Source of the DNA: Chryseobacterium indoltheticum
GTDB lineage: Bacteria > Bacteroidota > Bacteroidia > Flavobacteriales > Weeksellaceae
Reading direction: 5' to 3'
NCBI RefSeq assembly: GCF_003815915.1
Contig: NZ_CP033929.1
Coordinates: forward strand, 186,001 to 250,000
DNA: 64,000 nucleotides
Part shown: positions 7,670 through 17,753 of the stretch, one piece after another
Layout of the letters: each line of letters begins with the position of its first letter
Numbering within the stretch: position 1 is the stretch's first letter
Program-made: the position numbers and the translations under genes
The notes under the pieces: model-generated
Database searches by the model: none
What the model was told of the DNA's origin: nothing
The model's input: the letters and a program-made list of their open reading frames with translations, nothing else

Positions 7670-10600
7670 ATGAGTTTTTTAAATAAAGTTCTTAAAGGGT
7701 TTTTGGGAGACAAAAAAGCGCAGGACCTAAAGGAAGTAAAAAAAGTTGTAACAAAAATCAAAGCTGTTGAGCCAGGTATCGGAGAATTATCTGATGATGG
7801 ACTGAGAGAGAAAACCGCCGAATTTAAATCTAAAATAAAAGAAGCGACAAGCAGTATCACAGCGCAGATAGAACAAATTAAAGAGCAGATAAAAAACTCT
7901 ACCAATGTTGATGAGAAAGAAGCGCTGTTTTCTAAAATAGAAGCTTTGAAAAAAGATTCTTACGAAATTGAAGAAAAAGTTCTTTTACAGATTCTTCCGG
8001 AAGCCTTTGCCTTGATCAAAGAAACATCAAGAAGATGGGCACAAAACGGGGAAATTCGTACCACAGCAACAGAGTGGGATAAACAATTGGCCGCTGCCGG
8101 AAAAGATTTCATTGAGATCCAGGGAGATCAGGCAGTTTGGAAAAACTCATGGAACGCAGCCGGAACACCAGTAGTTTGGGATATGGTGCATTATGATACA
8201 CAGTTTATTGGTGGTGTAATTCTTCACAGCGGAAAAATCGCTGAGATGGCAACTGGTGAAGGTAAAACGTTGGTAGGAACACTTCCTATTTACTTAAATG
8301 CACTTCCAGAAAGAGGAGTTCACGTTGTAACCGTGAATGACTATCTTGCAAAAAGAGACTCCGCTTGGATGGGACCATTGTACCAATTCCACGGAATGTC
8401 TATCGACTGTATCGATAATCACCAACCCAATTCTGACGGAAGAAGAAAAGCATACAACTCAGATATCACGTACGGAACCAACAACGAATTTGGTTTCGAT
8501 TACCTGAGAGATAACATGGTAACTTCGCCTACAGAATTGGTACAGAGAGAACTAAACTTTGCCATCGTGGATGAGGTTGACTCTGTATTAGTTGATGATG
8601 CGAGAACACCATTGATCATTTCTGGTCCGGTTCCTCAAGGTGACAGACAAGAATTTGATCTTTTAAAACCTTCAATCGACAGAATCGTTGAAGTACAGAA
8701 AAAAACTGTTTCTGGTATTTTTAATGAGGCTAAAAAATTAATCGCAGCAGGAAATACTAAAGAAGGAGGATTCAAATTACTTCAGGCTTACAGAGGTCTT
8801 CCTAAAAACAGACAATTAATCAAATTTTTATCGGAAAGCGGAAACCGTGCATTGCTTCAAAAAACTGAAGCTCAATACATGGCTGACAACAACCGTGATA
8901 TGCCGATTGTAGATAAAGATCTATACTTCGTAATCGAAGAAAAAAACAATCAGGTTGACTTGACAGACAAAGGTGTTGAATACATGTCTCAAGGAAATTC
9001 GGATAATAACTTCTTCGTACTTCCGGATATCGGAACTGAAATCGCAGAAGTAGAAGCTAAAAATTTATCTAAAGAAGAAGAATTTGAAGCTAAAGAAAAG
9101 CTTTTCGCAGAATTTGCCGAAAAATCAGAGCGTGTTCACACCATGAGCCAATTATTAAAAGCGTATACATTATTCGAAAAAGATGATGAATATGTGGTAA
9201 TTGACGGAGAAGTGAAAATCGTTGACGAGCAGACTGGCCGTATTATGGAAGGTCGTCGTTATTCAGACGGTTTACACCAGGCAATTGAAGCTAAAGAAAG
9301 TGTAAAAATTGAAGCAGCTACCCAAACTTTTGCTACGGTAACACTTCAGAACTATTTCCGTATGTACAACAAACTTGCGGGGATGACAGGTACAGCAGAA
9401 ACTGAAGCAGGAGAACTTTGGCAGATTTATAAATTAGACGTAGTGGTAATTCCTACCAACCGTCCGATCCAGAGAAACGACAAACAAGATTTGGTTTTCA
9501 AAACCAACAGAGAAAAATATAACGCAGTAATTGAAGAAATTGAAAACTTAACCTCAGCTGGAAGACCGGTATTGGTAGGTACAACTTCTGTTGAGATTTC
9601 ACAGTTACTTTCTAAAGCACTTCAGCTAAGAAAAATTCAGCATCAGGTGTTGAATGCAAAATTGCACAAAAAAGAAGCAGAAATCGTTGCCGGAGCTGGT
9701 CAACCAGGAGTTGTGACTATCGCAACCAACATGGCAGGTCGTGGTACCGATATTAAGCTTTCTAAAGAAGTAAAAGAAGCAGGCGGTTTAGCAATTATCG
9801 GAACAGAAAGACACGATTCAAGACGTGTTGACAGACAGTTGAGAGGTAGAGCGGGACGTCAGGGAGATCCTGGAAGTTCACAGTTTTATGTTTCTCTGGA
9901 AGACAACTTGATGCGTTTATTCGGTTCTGAAAGAATTGCAAAAATGATGGATAGAATGGGTCACAAAGAAGGTGAAGTAATTCAGCATTCTATGATCAGT
10001 AAATCTATCGAAAGAGCTCAGAAAAAAGTAGAGGAAAATAACTTCGGAACAAGAAAGAGACTTTTGGAATACGATGACGTAATGAATAAACAGCGTGACG
10101 TAATTTACAAAAGAAGAAAGAATGCTTTGTTCGGAGATCACCTGAAGTATGATATTACGAATATGATCTTTGATGTTTCAAACTCTATTGTAACCAAAGG
10201 CAAAGCTTCTGGAAACTACAAAGATTTTGAATTTGAGGTGATTAAAAACTTCACGATGGAATCTCCGGTTTCTGAAAATGATTTTAAATCAAAACAAGTT
10301 CCCGAACTTACCAATATTCTATTCAAAGCAGCTCAGGATGATTATAACATGAAGCTGAATTTGCTGAAAGAAAAATCGTTCCCAATTATTGAGAATGTAT
10401 ATCAGAATCAAGGTTCTATGTTCAAAATGATCCAGGTTCCTTTCTCTGACGGTGTGAAAACTTTAACCATCGTTACAGATCTAAAAGAAGCTTATGATTC
10501 ACAATGTGACAGCTTAATTAATGATTTTGAAAAGAATATCACGTTATCAATCATTGATGAAAACTGGAAACTTCACCTTCGTGAGATGGATGACTTGAGA

Positions 10601-10744
10601 AGATCTTCTCAAGGAGCTGTTTACGAACAAAAAGATCCTTTGGTGATTTACAAGCAAGAATCTTTCCACCTTTTCAGTGAAATGGTAGACAAGATGAACA
10701 AAGAAATTATTTCATTCTTATACAGAGGAGAAATTCCCGCATAA
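7670..10744 (+). CDS. secA: Preprotein translocase ATPase SecA
   Basis: 1024 residues from the ATG at 7670 ([19 protein letters not shown]). An in-frame ATG at 7631 would add 13 residues without family support and is not used. SecA drives Sec-dependent export through SecYEG. Walker A is near residues 193-200 (MATGEGKT), Walker B DEVD at 301-304 ([17 protein letters not shown]), and the second RecA domain ends with [10 protein letters not shown] and [14 protein letters not shown]. Residues about 60-105 hold a helical insertion common in Bacteroidota SecA. The chain ends [10 protein letters not shown] and has no C-terminal CxCxSG zinc-binding tail, the segment that contacts SecB and lipid in many other bacteria. 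Followed by a terminator. Confidence 0.97.
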   Translation: MSFLNKVLKGFLGDKKAQDLKEVKKVVTKIKAVEPGIGELSDDGLREKTAEFKSKIKEATSSITAQIEQIKEQIKNSTNVDEKEALFSKIEALKKDSYEIEEKVLLQILPEAFALIKETSRRWAQNGEIRTTATEWDKQLAAAGKDFIEIQGDQAVWKNSWNAAGTPVVWDMVHYDTQFIGGVILHSGKIAEMATGEGKTLVGTLPIYLNALPERGVHVVTVNDYLAKRDSAWMGPLYQFHGMSIDCIDNHQPNSDGRRKAYNSDITYGTNNEFGFDYLRDNMVTSPTELVQRELNFAIVDEVDSVLVDDARTPLIISGPVPQGDRQEFDLLKPSIDRIVEVQKKTVSGIFNEAKKLIAAGNTKEGGFKLLQAYRGLPKNRQLIKFLSESGNRALLQKTEAQYMADNNRDMPIVDKDLYFVIEEKNNQVDLTDKGVEYMSQGNSDNNFFVLPDIGTEIAEVEAKNLSKEEEFEAKEKLFAEFAEKSERVHTMSQLLKAYTLFEKDDEYVVIDGEVKIVDEQTGRIMEGRRYSDGLHQAIEAKESVKIEAATQTFATVTLQNYFRMYNKLAGMTGTAETEAGELWQIYKLDVVVIPTNRPIQRNDKQDLVFKTNREKYNAVIEEIENLTSAGRPVLVGTTSVEISQLLSKALQLRKIQHQVLNAKLHKKEAEIVAGAGQPGVVTIATNMAGRGTDIKLSKEVKEAGGLAIIGTERHDSRRVDRQLRGRAGRQGDPGSSQFYVSLEDNLMRLFGSERIAKMMDRMGHKEGEVIQHSMISKSIERAQKKVEENNFGTRKRLLEYDDVMNKQRDVIYKRRKNALFGDHLKYDITNMIFDVSNSIVTKGKASGNYKDFEFEVIKNFTMESPVSENDFKSKQVPELTNILFKAAQDDYNMKLNLLKEKSFPIIENVYQNQGSMFKMIQVPFSDGVKTLTIVTDLKEAYDSQCDSLINDFEKNITLSIIDENWKLHLREMDDLRRSSQGAVYEQKDPLVIYKQESFHLFSEMVDKMNKEIISFLYRGEIPA

Positions 10745-10766
10745 GAGATAAATTATAGATTTTATA

Positions 10767-10795
10767 AAAACCCGCCTCAAATGAGACGGGTTTTT
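10767..10795 (+). terminator. Rho-independent terminator after secA
   Basis: Stem AAAACCCGCCTCA / TGAGACGGGTTTT with one C-A mismatch, three-base loop, then a T tract. Confidence 0.85.
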
Positions 10796-10873
10796 GTTAT
10801 TTACAGAATAATACTTATTAAATAAATATGACAAATATCAATTAGCTATTTTATTTAGAATAATTAAAAACTA

Positions 10874-10881
10874 TATATTTG
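10874..10881 (+). promoter_or_regulatory. -7 box (TATATTTG) of the first TonB receptor gene
   Basis: Exact TAnnTTTG match 18 bases upstream of the ATG at 10900. It overlaps the TTG that would begin the longer reading frame at 10879, so that longer start would lie inside the promoter. This decides the start of the receptor. No clear -33 TTTG is seen. Confidence 0.6.
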
Positions 10882-10899
10882 CAAAAAATTAGGTATTAC

Positions 10900-13035
10900 A
10901 TGAATAAATTATTGATCTCTGCTTCGTTGTTAGCAACAGCATTTGCTTTTGCACAAGAAAACGATACTGTTAAAACTGATAAAATTGACGAAGTTGTTGT
11001 ACAAGGTTATATTACGCGAGATAGAGAGTCGGTAAACAAAATGCCTCTAAAGGAAATCGAAAACCCTCAGGTTTATAATATTGTTAACAAGAATGTAATC
11101 AAAGAGCAAGTTGTCACAAGCTTTAATGATGCTTTGAAAAACGTTACAGGGATTGCCAGATTATGGGAATCTACAGGAAGAGGAAATGATGGTGGTGAAT
11201 ATTATACCATGCGAGGTTTTTCTTTACAGCCAAGTTTGACAAACGGAATGCCTTCCCTTACCAACGGAACTTTAGACCTTGCAGGAGTTGAAACCATTGA
11301 AGCCATTAAAGGGCCATCTGGTACATTGTACGGAGGAAGTGTAATTTCTTATGGCGGTTTGATTAATGTAATTACTAAAAAGCCGTATCACCATTTTGGA
11401 GGTGAAGTAAACTATATTAACGGAAGTTACGGCCTGAACAGGCTGAGTGCCGATATAAATACTCCGCTAAGCAAAAACTTATTTGCGAGAGTAAATGCCG
11501 CTTATCAAAAACAGAATACTTTTCAGGACGCAGGTTTTAGCGAATCTTTTTACGTTGCACCTTCTCTAAAATTTATCGCTAACGACAGACTTACCTTTTT
11601 TGTAAATACCGAAATCAAAAAAAGCGAGTCTGCAAATGCGCCAATGATCTTCTTAAACAGAAATCTTCCACTTACCTATTATTCAATTGGAGTATTTAAA
11701 GACAATTATAAAAAGTCTTATACCAGTGATGACTTAACCATTAATAATACAACTTTCAATTTTCAAGCTTCAGCGAATTACCAAATTTCTGATAATTGGA
11801 CTTCAAAAACAATTTTTTCTAGAAGCAACACCAAAACAGATGGTTACTATCAATATTTATATGATCAGTCAAACGGAAAAGATTTCACAAGATACATTGC
11901 TGATGTAGGTGGTGAAACCAACACTACAGGTATTCAGCAAAATTTCGTCGGTAATTTCAATTTTGGACGTGTTAAAAATAAATTATTAGTTGGCTTAGAT
12001 TATTTCCAAAGAGATTTCATTCAGGGAGGAACTGGCTGGATTGGTTACGGAGTTGTAGACATTGTTAATCAAAGTGATACAAAAGCGGATGTATTAACAA
12101 AATCTTCAGTTGATTTTGCTTTACAGGGATCTGGTCAGGAAATAGGTCATGCACAGGCAAAAATTTACAGTGCTTATATCTCTGATGTTGTGAACATTTT
12201 ACCCAACCTATCAGCAATGTTAAGTTTAAGAATGGATCATTTTACAGGTAAAGCAACTGCTTATGCTACTGACGATTCTAAAAACCAAACAACATTCTCA
12301 CCAAAACTAGGTTTGGTCTACCAACCTATTCCTGATAAAGTATCCATTTTCGGGAATTATATGAATGGTTTCAAAAATGTTGATCCTTCTACTGTACAGA
12401 TCACTGATGATCTTGGAAATGTTTTGAGCAACGAACTTCGTTATTTTGATCCTGAACACGCCAACCAATGGGAAGTTGGAACAAAAGCCAATTTAGCAGG
12501 TGACAAATTCTCAATTACAGCAAGTTATTACAGCATTAATGTTAAAAATAAAGTAATGGGTAACGGAACTAATATTACTCAAGGAGGAGAGGTTGACAGT
12601 AAAGGTTTCGAAGTAAGTGTTTTGGGTAGCCCAATTCCCGGTATGAATATTATTGCAGGATATAGCTACAACGACAGTAACGTTGTAAAAGGTGACGAAG
12701 GTTATCCTGGTCACAGAACGGAAGATTCAGGACCTAAAAACCTAATCAATTTCTGGGGAACATATAAAATACAGGAAGGCTCTCTGAAAAACTTTGGAAT
12801 TGGCTTCGGAGGTAACTCAGCAAGTAGATTTTACACCCTTAATAGAGGTAATATTGGCGCATTTCCACTTCCTAGCTACATCATTATGAATTCATCTCTC
12901 TCTTACACAGAAGACAGATACAGCATCATTCTTAAGCTAGATAACATTGCTAACAAAAAATACTTCTCTGGATGGTCTACAGTGACACCCCAGAGATTGA
13001 GAACTTTATCTCTAAGTTTAAATTACAAGTTCTAA
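10900..13035 (+). CDS. TonB-dependent siderophore-type outer membrane receptor
   Basis: 711 residues from MNKLLISASLLATAFAFAQ, a clean Sec signal peptide; the upstream TTG start is rejected because it overlaps the promoter. The TonB-box-like segment TDKIDEVVVQGY is followed by the plug domain (TMRGFSL, GVETIEAIKGPSGTLYGGS, GGLINVITKKP) and a 22-strand-type barrel ending in the aromatic C-terminus LSLSLNYKF. The FhuA/FhuE-like plug wording suggests ferric-siderophore import. It is the first of two receptors, each followed by a PepSY membrane protein, which fits iron acquisition: uptake across the outer membrane, then reduction or release of iron. The ligand cannot be read from sequence. A terminator separates it from the PepSY gene. 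Confidence 0.9.
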   Translation: MNKLLISASLLATAFAFAQENDTVKTDKIDEVVVQGYITRDRESVNKMPLKEIENPQVYNIVNKNVIKEQVVTSFNDALKNVTGIARLWESTGRGNDGGEYYTMRGFSLQPSLTNGMPSLTNGTLDLAGVETIEAIKGPSGTLYGGSVISYGGLINVITKKPYHHFGGEVNYINGSYGLNRLSADINTPLSKNLFARVNAAYQKQNTFQDAGFSESFYVAPSLKFIANDRLTFFVNTEIKKSESANAPMIFLNRNLPLTYYSIGVFKDNYKKSYTSDDLTINNTTFNFQASANYQISDNWTSKTIFSRSNTKTDGYYQYLYDQSNGKDFTRYIADVGGETNTTGIQQNFVGNFNFGRVKNKLLVGLDYFQRDFIQGGTGWIGYGVVDIVNQSDTKADVLTKSSVDFALQGSGQEIGHAQAKIYSAYISDVVNILPNLSAMLSLRMDHFTGKATAYATDDSKNQTTFSPKLGLVYQPIPDKVSIFGNYMNGFKNVDPSTVQITDDLGNVLSNELRYFDPEHANQWEVGTKANLAGDKFSITASYYSINVKNKVMGNGTNITQGGEVDSKGFEVSVLGSPIPGMNIIAGYSYNDSNVVKGDEGYPGHRTEDSGPKNLINFWGTYKIQEGSLKNFGIGFGGNSASRFYTLNRGNIGAFPLPSYIIMNSSLSYTEDRYSIILKLDNIANKKYFSGWSTVTPQRLRTLSLSLNYKF

Positions 13036-13054
13036 AATTTAAAAACTACATTCT

Positions 13055-13088
13055 CTATTCCTGAAAGCTTTTTCGGGAATAGTTTTTT
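13055..13088 (+). terminator. Terminator between TonB receptor and PepSY gene
   Basis: Stem CTATTCCTGAA / TTCGGGAATAG (one G-T pair) followed by TTTTTT. It ends only nine bases before the ATG of the PepSY gene, so it may act as a partial terminator that lowers expression of the downstream gene. Confidence 0.75.
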
Positions 13089-13097
13089 AATAGATAA

Positions 13098-14303
13098 ATG
13101 AAAAAAAAACATCATCATAAAAAGAAACCGAGCGCCTATAAAAAATGGGCAGGCAAACTGCATTTATGGTTTGGCTTATCTGTGGGGCTCATTATCTTCA
13201 TAGTTTCTTTATCGGGAACGATGTATGTTTTCAAAGACGAAATTCAGAATCAGCTAAGGAAAGATGTTCTGTTTGTAAAAACTGAAACTGCTACACAAAA
13301 ACCTTTGTCTGTCGAAGTTTTAAAGGAAAAAATTACTTTGGAGCTCAATGAGAAATATCCTGTAAGTTCGGTTGAGATCCCTTTAGATAAAAGCAAATCT
13401 TACAAGTTTATTTTTTATGAAAAAGACAAAAAAGCGTGGAACTATTTTGATGAAGTAAAGATCAACAAACTGATTTATGTCAATCAGTACACTGGTGAAG
13501 TTCTGGGAATTTACAATGAAAAATATGATATCTTCCCTATTCTGAAATCCATCCACTGGAGTTTACTATTAAAAGCTGACTGGGGAAAATATGTGGTCGG
13601 TATTCCGGTTGTCTTATTTATCATTATGCTGATTACAGGAATTATTCTTTGGTGGCCAAAAAATAAAAATGCGAGAAAAAGCAGACTTTCATTTGATTGG
13701 AAAAACGTAAAAACCTGGAAACGCAAAAATTATGACCTTCACAATGTTTTAGGATTTTACGCTTCGTTTATTGCTTTATTAATAAGTCTTTCAGGGTTAT
13801 ATTTTGCTTATCCGTGGATGAAAAATGCATTCAATTTTACATTATCCGGCTCCGTAGAACTTCCAAAAGAAAAAGAGATCAAATCCCCTGACTCACTTTT
13901 AGCAAAAAACAACTCGGTTTTTGATCTTACCATTCCTCAAACTCAAGAATTATATTCTCAGTCTTCAAGCTTTAGAATTCCATTAAACGGAAAAAATAAA
14001 AAAGGAAAAGAATTAGAAAACATCCCCGTTACCGTCTATGGTAAAGACGGTAGATACAGTGAAAGAAATCTACTCTTCTACGATAAATATTCGGGGAAAC
14101 TTTTATTAAATAAACCTTATCAGAAATTAACGAACGCTGAAAAATATGCCAATGCCAATTATGACATTCATGTTGGGTCATATTTCGGCATCTTCGGTAA
14201 AATCCTATGGTTTGCCGCAGGATTGGTATGTACCTCATTACCGGTAACCGGCTTTTTGGTATGGTGGGGAAAACGTAAAAAACAAGGAAAGAAAACAATA
14301 TGA
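13098..14303 (+). CDS. PepSY-associated TM (iron-regulated) membrane protein, copy 1
   Basis: 401 residues. A Lys/His-rich cytosolic N-terminus (MKKKHHHKKKPSAYKKW) precedes four membrane helices: about 24-48 (LHLWFGLSVGLIIFIVSLSG), 166-186 (VVGIPVVLFIIMLITGIILWW), about 215-235 (FYASFIALLISLSGLYFAY) and the C-terminal ILWFAAGLVCTSLPVTGFLVWWG. Large periplasmic PepSY-like loops lie between them. Conserved histidines (LHLWFGL, SIHWSLL, YDLHNVLGFYAS, YDIHVGSYFG) are those proposed to bind heme in this family, members of which include ferric-siderophore reductases such as FoxB/FhuF-like helpers. It overlaps the next receptor gene by four bases (ATGA), indicating translational coupling. Confidence 0.85.
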   Translation: MKKKHHHKKKPSAYKKWAGKLHLWFGLSVGLIIFIVSLSGTMYVFKDEIQNQLRKDVLFVKTETATQKPLSVEVLKEKITLELNEKYPVSSVEIPLDKSKSYKFIFYEKDKKAWNYFDEVKINKLIYVNQYTGEVLGIYNEKYDIFPILKSIHWSLLLKADWGKYVVGIPVVLFIIMLITGIILWWPKNKNARKSRLSFDWKNVKTWKRKNYDLHNVLGFYASFIALLISLSGLYFAYPWMKNAFNFTLSGSVELPKEKEIKSPDSLLAKNNSVFDLTIPQTQELYSQSSSFRIPLNGKNKKGKELENIPVTVYGKDGRYSERNLLFYDKYSGKLLLNKPYQKLTNAEKYANANYDIHVGSYFGIFGKILWFAAGLVCTSLPVTGFLVWWGKRKKQGKKTI

Positions 14304-16417
14304 AAAAGGCTATTTTATCAGTCGCTTGTCTTGGCACAATCACAGTTTTTGCACAAGAAACAGACAGTTTGAAAGTAAAAAATGTAGATGAAGTAGTGCT
14401 TACAGCTTCCAGAAAAAAAGAAAGCATCAAAGAAATACCAAGTTCTATTACCATCGTTAGCGAAAAACAAATTCAAGCGCAGCTGACAGTCAATTCAGAC
14501 ATTTCTAATATTCTGCAATACACGGTACCAAGTTTAGGACCTAGTTCAGGGCAGACTTCCAATTCCGGACAAACCTTAAGAGGTCGTCAGGTTTTGGTAC
14601 TCATCGATGGAATTCCGCAATCAACTCCGCTACGTAACGGTGCAAGGGACATTAAATCTATAGATCCTTCGGCTATTGAGAGAATTGAAGTAATAAAAGG
14701 AGCCTCGTCTATCTACGGAAATGGCGCAGATGGCGGTATCATCAACTATATTACGAAAAGAAACAAAACAGATAAGAAGATTTCCGGTATTTCTCAGATC
14801 GGTATTACCGGGCAACCTTATGGCGGGACTTTAGGTTTCAGAGCAAGTCAGCTTTTATCTGGTAAAATAAAAAAATTAGATTATGTCTTGTCTTTGGCTT
14901 ATGAGAGAACCGGTGATGCAAAAGACGGTGACGGCGTATTTCTAAGCCCTACGTACAGCACATCACAGATGAACAGCTACAACGGATTACTGAAGTTGGG
15001 TTATGATATTAATGATAACCAGAGAATCGAAGTTTCTTATATGGGATATGCATCAAAATCTGATTTGAATTTAGGTATAAAAACAGGGAAATATGGCATT
15101 ACTCCAACTATTGGAGATGGCGAAGGTAAAAGTTTAGAAACCACTCCGCAAGGCACACCCCGTAATCACAATTACAGAATAAACTACGACAACAAAAATC
15201 TTTTTTGGGGCTCTACAGCTCTTAATGTTAATGCGTATATGCAAGACTTCAGAACAGTTTATGGATATAGCGATACTTTTTTCGGAGGAGGACAGTCGAA
15301 TATTATTTCTAAAAAAATGGGAGCCAGAATCAATTTTGATACCCAACTTTGGTCTGGAAACAATTCTCAGGCAGAAGTCATATATGGTCTAGATTTACTC
15401 AATGATAAGACCGTGCAGAAGCTTGAAGACGGACGTTACTGGACTCCGGATATGGATATGATCAATACCGCACCTTTCCTTTTATTAAAAATCGATCTTT
15501 TTAAAAAATTAACGATAAAGGGAGGATTACGATACGAAAATATGACCGTAAATGTAGGAGATTTCAACACGCTTTCTTCTGTAAAGAGCGACGGAACATT
15601 CACCAAAAGTATCTTTGTAACCGGTGGAGACTTAAAATACAACGCTTTGGTAGGGAATATTGGTCTTCGTTATAATATTAATAATCAGATCAATCTTTTC
15701 GGGAGCTTTTCACAGTCTTATTCAATCAACGAGATCGGGAGAATTTTACGAACTTCTACACAAAGTACCATTGCCCAGATAGAAGCCAAGCCAATCATTG
15801 TCAACAATTATGAGTTGGGTGCTACCGGACAAATTTCTAATTGGCTGAATTATGAAGTAACATCTTATGTAAGCACCTCAAAATTGGGAGCTTCTTTCGT
15901 ACAGGGTCCAGACAGAGCTTTTACCATTCAAAGATCTCCTGAAGTAGTGTACGGTGTTGAAGGTTTTCTGCACTTCACACCAGTAAAATGGATTAATTTC
16001 GGTGGAAGTTATAGCTGGCTGGAAGGTATTACTTCGCTTAAAGACGATGGAGATTACTCAGCAAAAGTAAACAACAGCAGAATCGCAGCACCCAAAGTTT
16101 TAGCATACGTTCAGGTAAAGCCTACCGAAGTATTTTCTGTAGGCCTTGATATGCTTCATTCTTTCGAACAAGACAGGTTTAGCCCTAATGCAAGCACAGG
16201 TTTGTATGCTTATGGTGAAGGAAAAGTCCCTGAATACACTATTTTTAATTTTAAAACAAACTATGAAATCAACCAAAACTGGAAGCTTTCTTTAGGGATA
16301 GAAAATCTTTTCAACACCACTTATCAGCCAGCAATTGCATGGTGGAACGCCCGAGATTCTGAATTTGTAAACGCTTTGGGTATGAGAGGAACCTTTATGA
16401 TTGAATACAGATTTTAA
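14300..16417 (+). CDS. TonB-dependent outer membrane receptor, second copy
   Basis: 705 residues. Signal peptide MKKAILSVACLGTITVFAQ; TonB-box region VDEVVLTASRKKESIKEIP; plug domain with TLRGRQVLVLIDGIPQSTPL, IERIEVIKGASSIYGNGADGG and IINYITKR; barrel ending FMIEYRF. The plug resembles the FhuE/PupB and ferrichrome or heme receptor group. The barrel differs clearly from the first receptor, so this is not a recent tandem duplicate. It is translationally coupled to the upstream PepSY gene through ATGA and is followed, after a promoter, by a second PepSY gene. Probable role: import of a second ferric complex. Confidence 0.9.
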   Translation: MKKAILSVACLGTITVFAQETDSLKVKNVDEVVLTASRKKESIKEIPSSITIVSEKQIQAQLTVNSDISNILQYTVPSLGPSSGQTSNSGQTLRGRQVLVLIDGIPQSTPLRNGARDIKSIDPSAIERIEVIKGASSIYGNGADGGIINYITKRNKTDKKISGISQIGITGQPYGGTLGFRASQLLSGKIKKLDYVLSLAYERTGDAKDGDGVFLSPTYSTSQMNSYNGLLKLGYDINDNQRIEVSYMGYASKSDLNLGIKTGKYGITPTIGDGEGKSLETTPQGTPRNHNYRINYDNKNLFWGSTALNVNAYMQDFRTVYGYSDTFFGGGQSNIISKKMGARINFDTQLWSGNNSQAEVIYGLDLLNDKTVQKLEDGRYWTPDMDMINTAPFLLLKIDLFKKLTIKGGLRYENMTVNVGDFNTLSSVKSDGTFTKSIFVTGGDLKYNALVGNIGLRYNINNQINLFGSFSQSYSINEIGRILRTSTQSTIAQIEAKPIIVNNYELGATGQISNWLNYEVTSYVSTSKLGASFVQGPDRAFTIQRSPEVVYGVEGFLHFTPVKWINFGGSYSWLEGITSLKDDGDYSAKVNNSRIAAPKVLAYVQVKPTEVFSVGLDMLHSFEQDRFSPNASTGLYAYGEGKVPEYTIFNFKTNYEINQNWKLSLGIENLFNTTYQPAIAWWNARDSEFVNALGMRGTFMIEYRF

Positions 16418-16440
16418 TTAATCTAAATAAAAACTTGTTT

Positions 16441-16448
16441 TATATTTG
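16441..16448 (+). promoter_or_regulatory. -7 box (TATATTTG) of the second PepSY gene
   Basis: Exact TAnnTTTG match, 15 bases before the ATG at 16464. It overlaps the TTG at 16446 that would open a longer frame, which argues for the start at 16464. Confidence 0.6.
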
Positions 16449-16463
16449 CACATTGCAATTTCT

Positions 16464-17672
16464 ATGAAGAAAAAACACCACTATAAAAAGAAGCCCAGTA
16501 TCTTCAAAAAATGGACAGGCAAACTGCATCTGTGGTTTGGTCTTTCCATCGGTTTGATCATATTTATTGTTTCAATCACCGGAACTTTGTTTGTATTCAA
16601 AGATGAGGTTGAGAATTTTACCCGTAAAGATGTTATTTATCACAATGAGCAAAATATTGCGCAAAAACAGATTTTGCCAATCCGGGTTTTAGAAAAAGCT
16701 GTCGATGCTCAGCTTAAAGAAAAATATAAGATCCATTGGGTAAATGTTCCTATCGATAAGAAAATGTCTTATCAGTTCTATTGGTACGAGCACAATACCG
16801 CAGCCTGGAATTATTTTGACGAGTTTCCTATCTACAAAGTTGCTTATGTAAATCCTTATACAGGAAAAGTATTGAGAACTTATGATGAGAAAAACGGTTT
16901 TTTCAGCATTGTAAAATCTATTCACTGGAGCTTTTTATTAAAACAGGACTGGGGAAAATATGTAGTGGGAATTCCGGTAATTATATTCGTTATCATGCTG
17001 ATTTCCGGGATTATATTGTGGTGGCCAAAGAATAAATCTGCCCGAAAACAACGCCTTTCTTTCAAATGGAAAAATATCAAAAACTGGAAAAGAAAGAATT
17101 ACGACCTTCATAATATTTTAGGATTTTATTCTTCTATTTTTGCTTTAATCTTTTCAATTACAGGTTTATTTTATGCCTTCTTTATCGTACAGGCAATGAT
17201 CTATTTTGTTTTTTCCGGAGGAAATACGGTATACCCCGATTTTTCGCACATTACCACCAAAGCGCCGATAGAGCAAAGAAATGAAACCACATTAGATAAA
17301 GTCATTCACACGGTTCAGGCAAAATACCCGAACTCTTTTGGGTTTGCAATTGACCTTGGACATCCGCATATGGATGATCATGAGCATCCTAATTTCTCAG
17401 TTTTCGTAAAACATCTTTCTTACTCTTATCACAAAAACAGCAGTTTGATTTTTGATGAAAATTCGGGAGAGCTTTTGCATACTTATAATCATGAAGATAA
17501 GAACTTTGGCGAAAAAACAGTCGCTGCTAATTATGATATTCACGTAGGATCTATTTTGGGATTACCCACAAAAATCATTGCATTTATTGTCAGCTTAATT
17601 TGTGCTTCACTTCCCGTAACGGGGTTTTTAATATGGTGGGGAAGAAGAAAAAAGACTAAAAAAGCAGTCTGA
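16464..17672 (+). CDS. PepSY-associated TM membrane protein, copy 2
   Basis: 402 residues from MKKKHHYKKKPSIFKKW; the longer TTG start at 16446 falls inside the promoter. It is clearly paralogous to the PepSY gene at 13098: the same basic N-terminus, first helix (LHLWFGLSIGLIIFIVSITG), VVGIPVIIFVIMLISGIILWWPKNK, YDLHNILGFYSS and the C-terminal SLICASLPVTGFLIWWG. The periplasmic loop diverges and here carries a His-rich stretch (GHPHMDDHEHPNFSVFVKHLSYSYH, near residue 300), absent from copy 1, that could bind metal. It has its own promoter, so the two receptor/PepSY units may be expressed separately. Confidence 0.85.
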   Translation: MKKKHHYKKKPSIFKKWTGKLHLWFGLSIGLIIFIVSITGTLFVFKDEVENFTRKDVIYHNEQNIAQKQILPIRVLEKAVDAQLKEKYKIHWVNVPIDKKMSYQFYWYEHNTAAWNYFDEFPIYKVAYVNPYTGKVLRTYDEKNGFFSIVKSIHWSFLLKQDWGKYVVGIPVIIFVIMLISGIILWWPKNKSARKQRLSFKWKNIKNWKRKNYDLHNILGFYSSIFALIFSITGLFYAFFIVQAMIYFVFSGGNTVYPDFSHITTKAPIEQRNETTLDKVIHTVQAKYPNSFGFAIDLGHPHMDDHEHPNFSVFVKHLSYSYHKNSSLIFDENSGELLHTYNHEDKNFGEKTVAANYDIHVGSILGLPTKIIAFIVSLICASLPVTGFLIWWGRRKKTKKAV

Positions 17673-17753
17673 TTTTTCAAATAAGTCGGGTTTAATAACT
17701 ATTAATACAATCTTTTTTATAAATTTATTGCCTCGAAATTATACAATAAGAAA

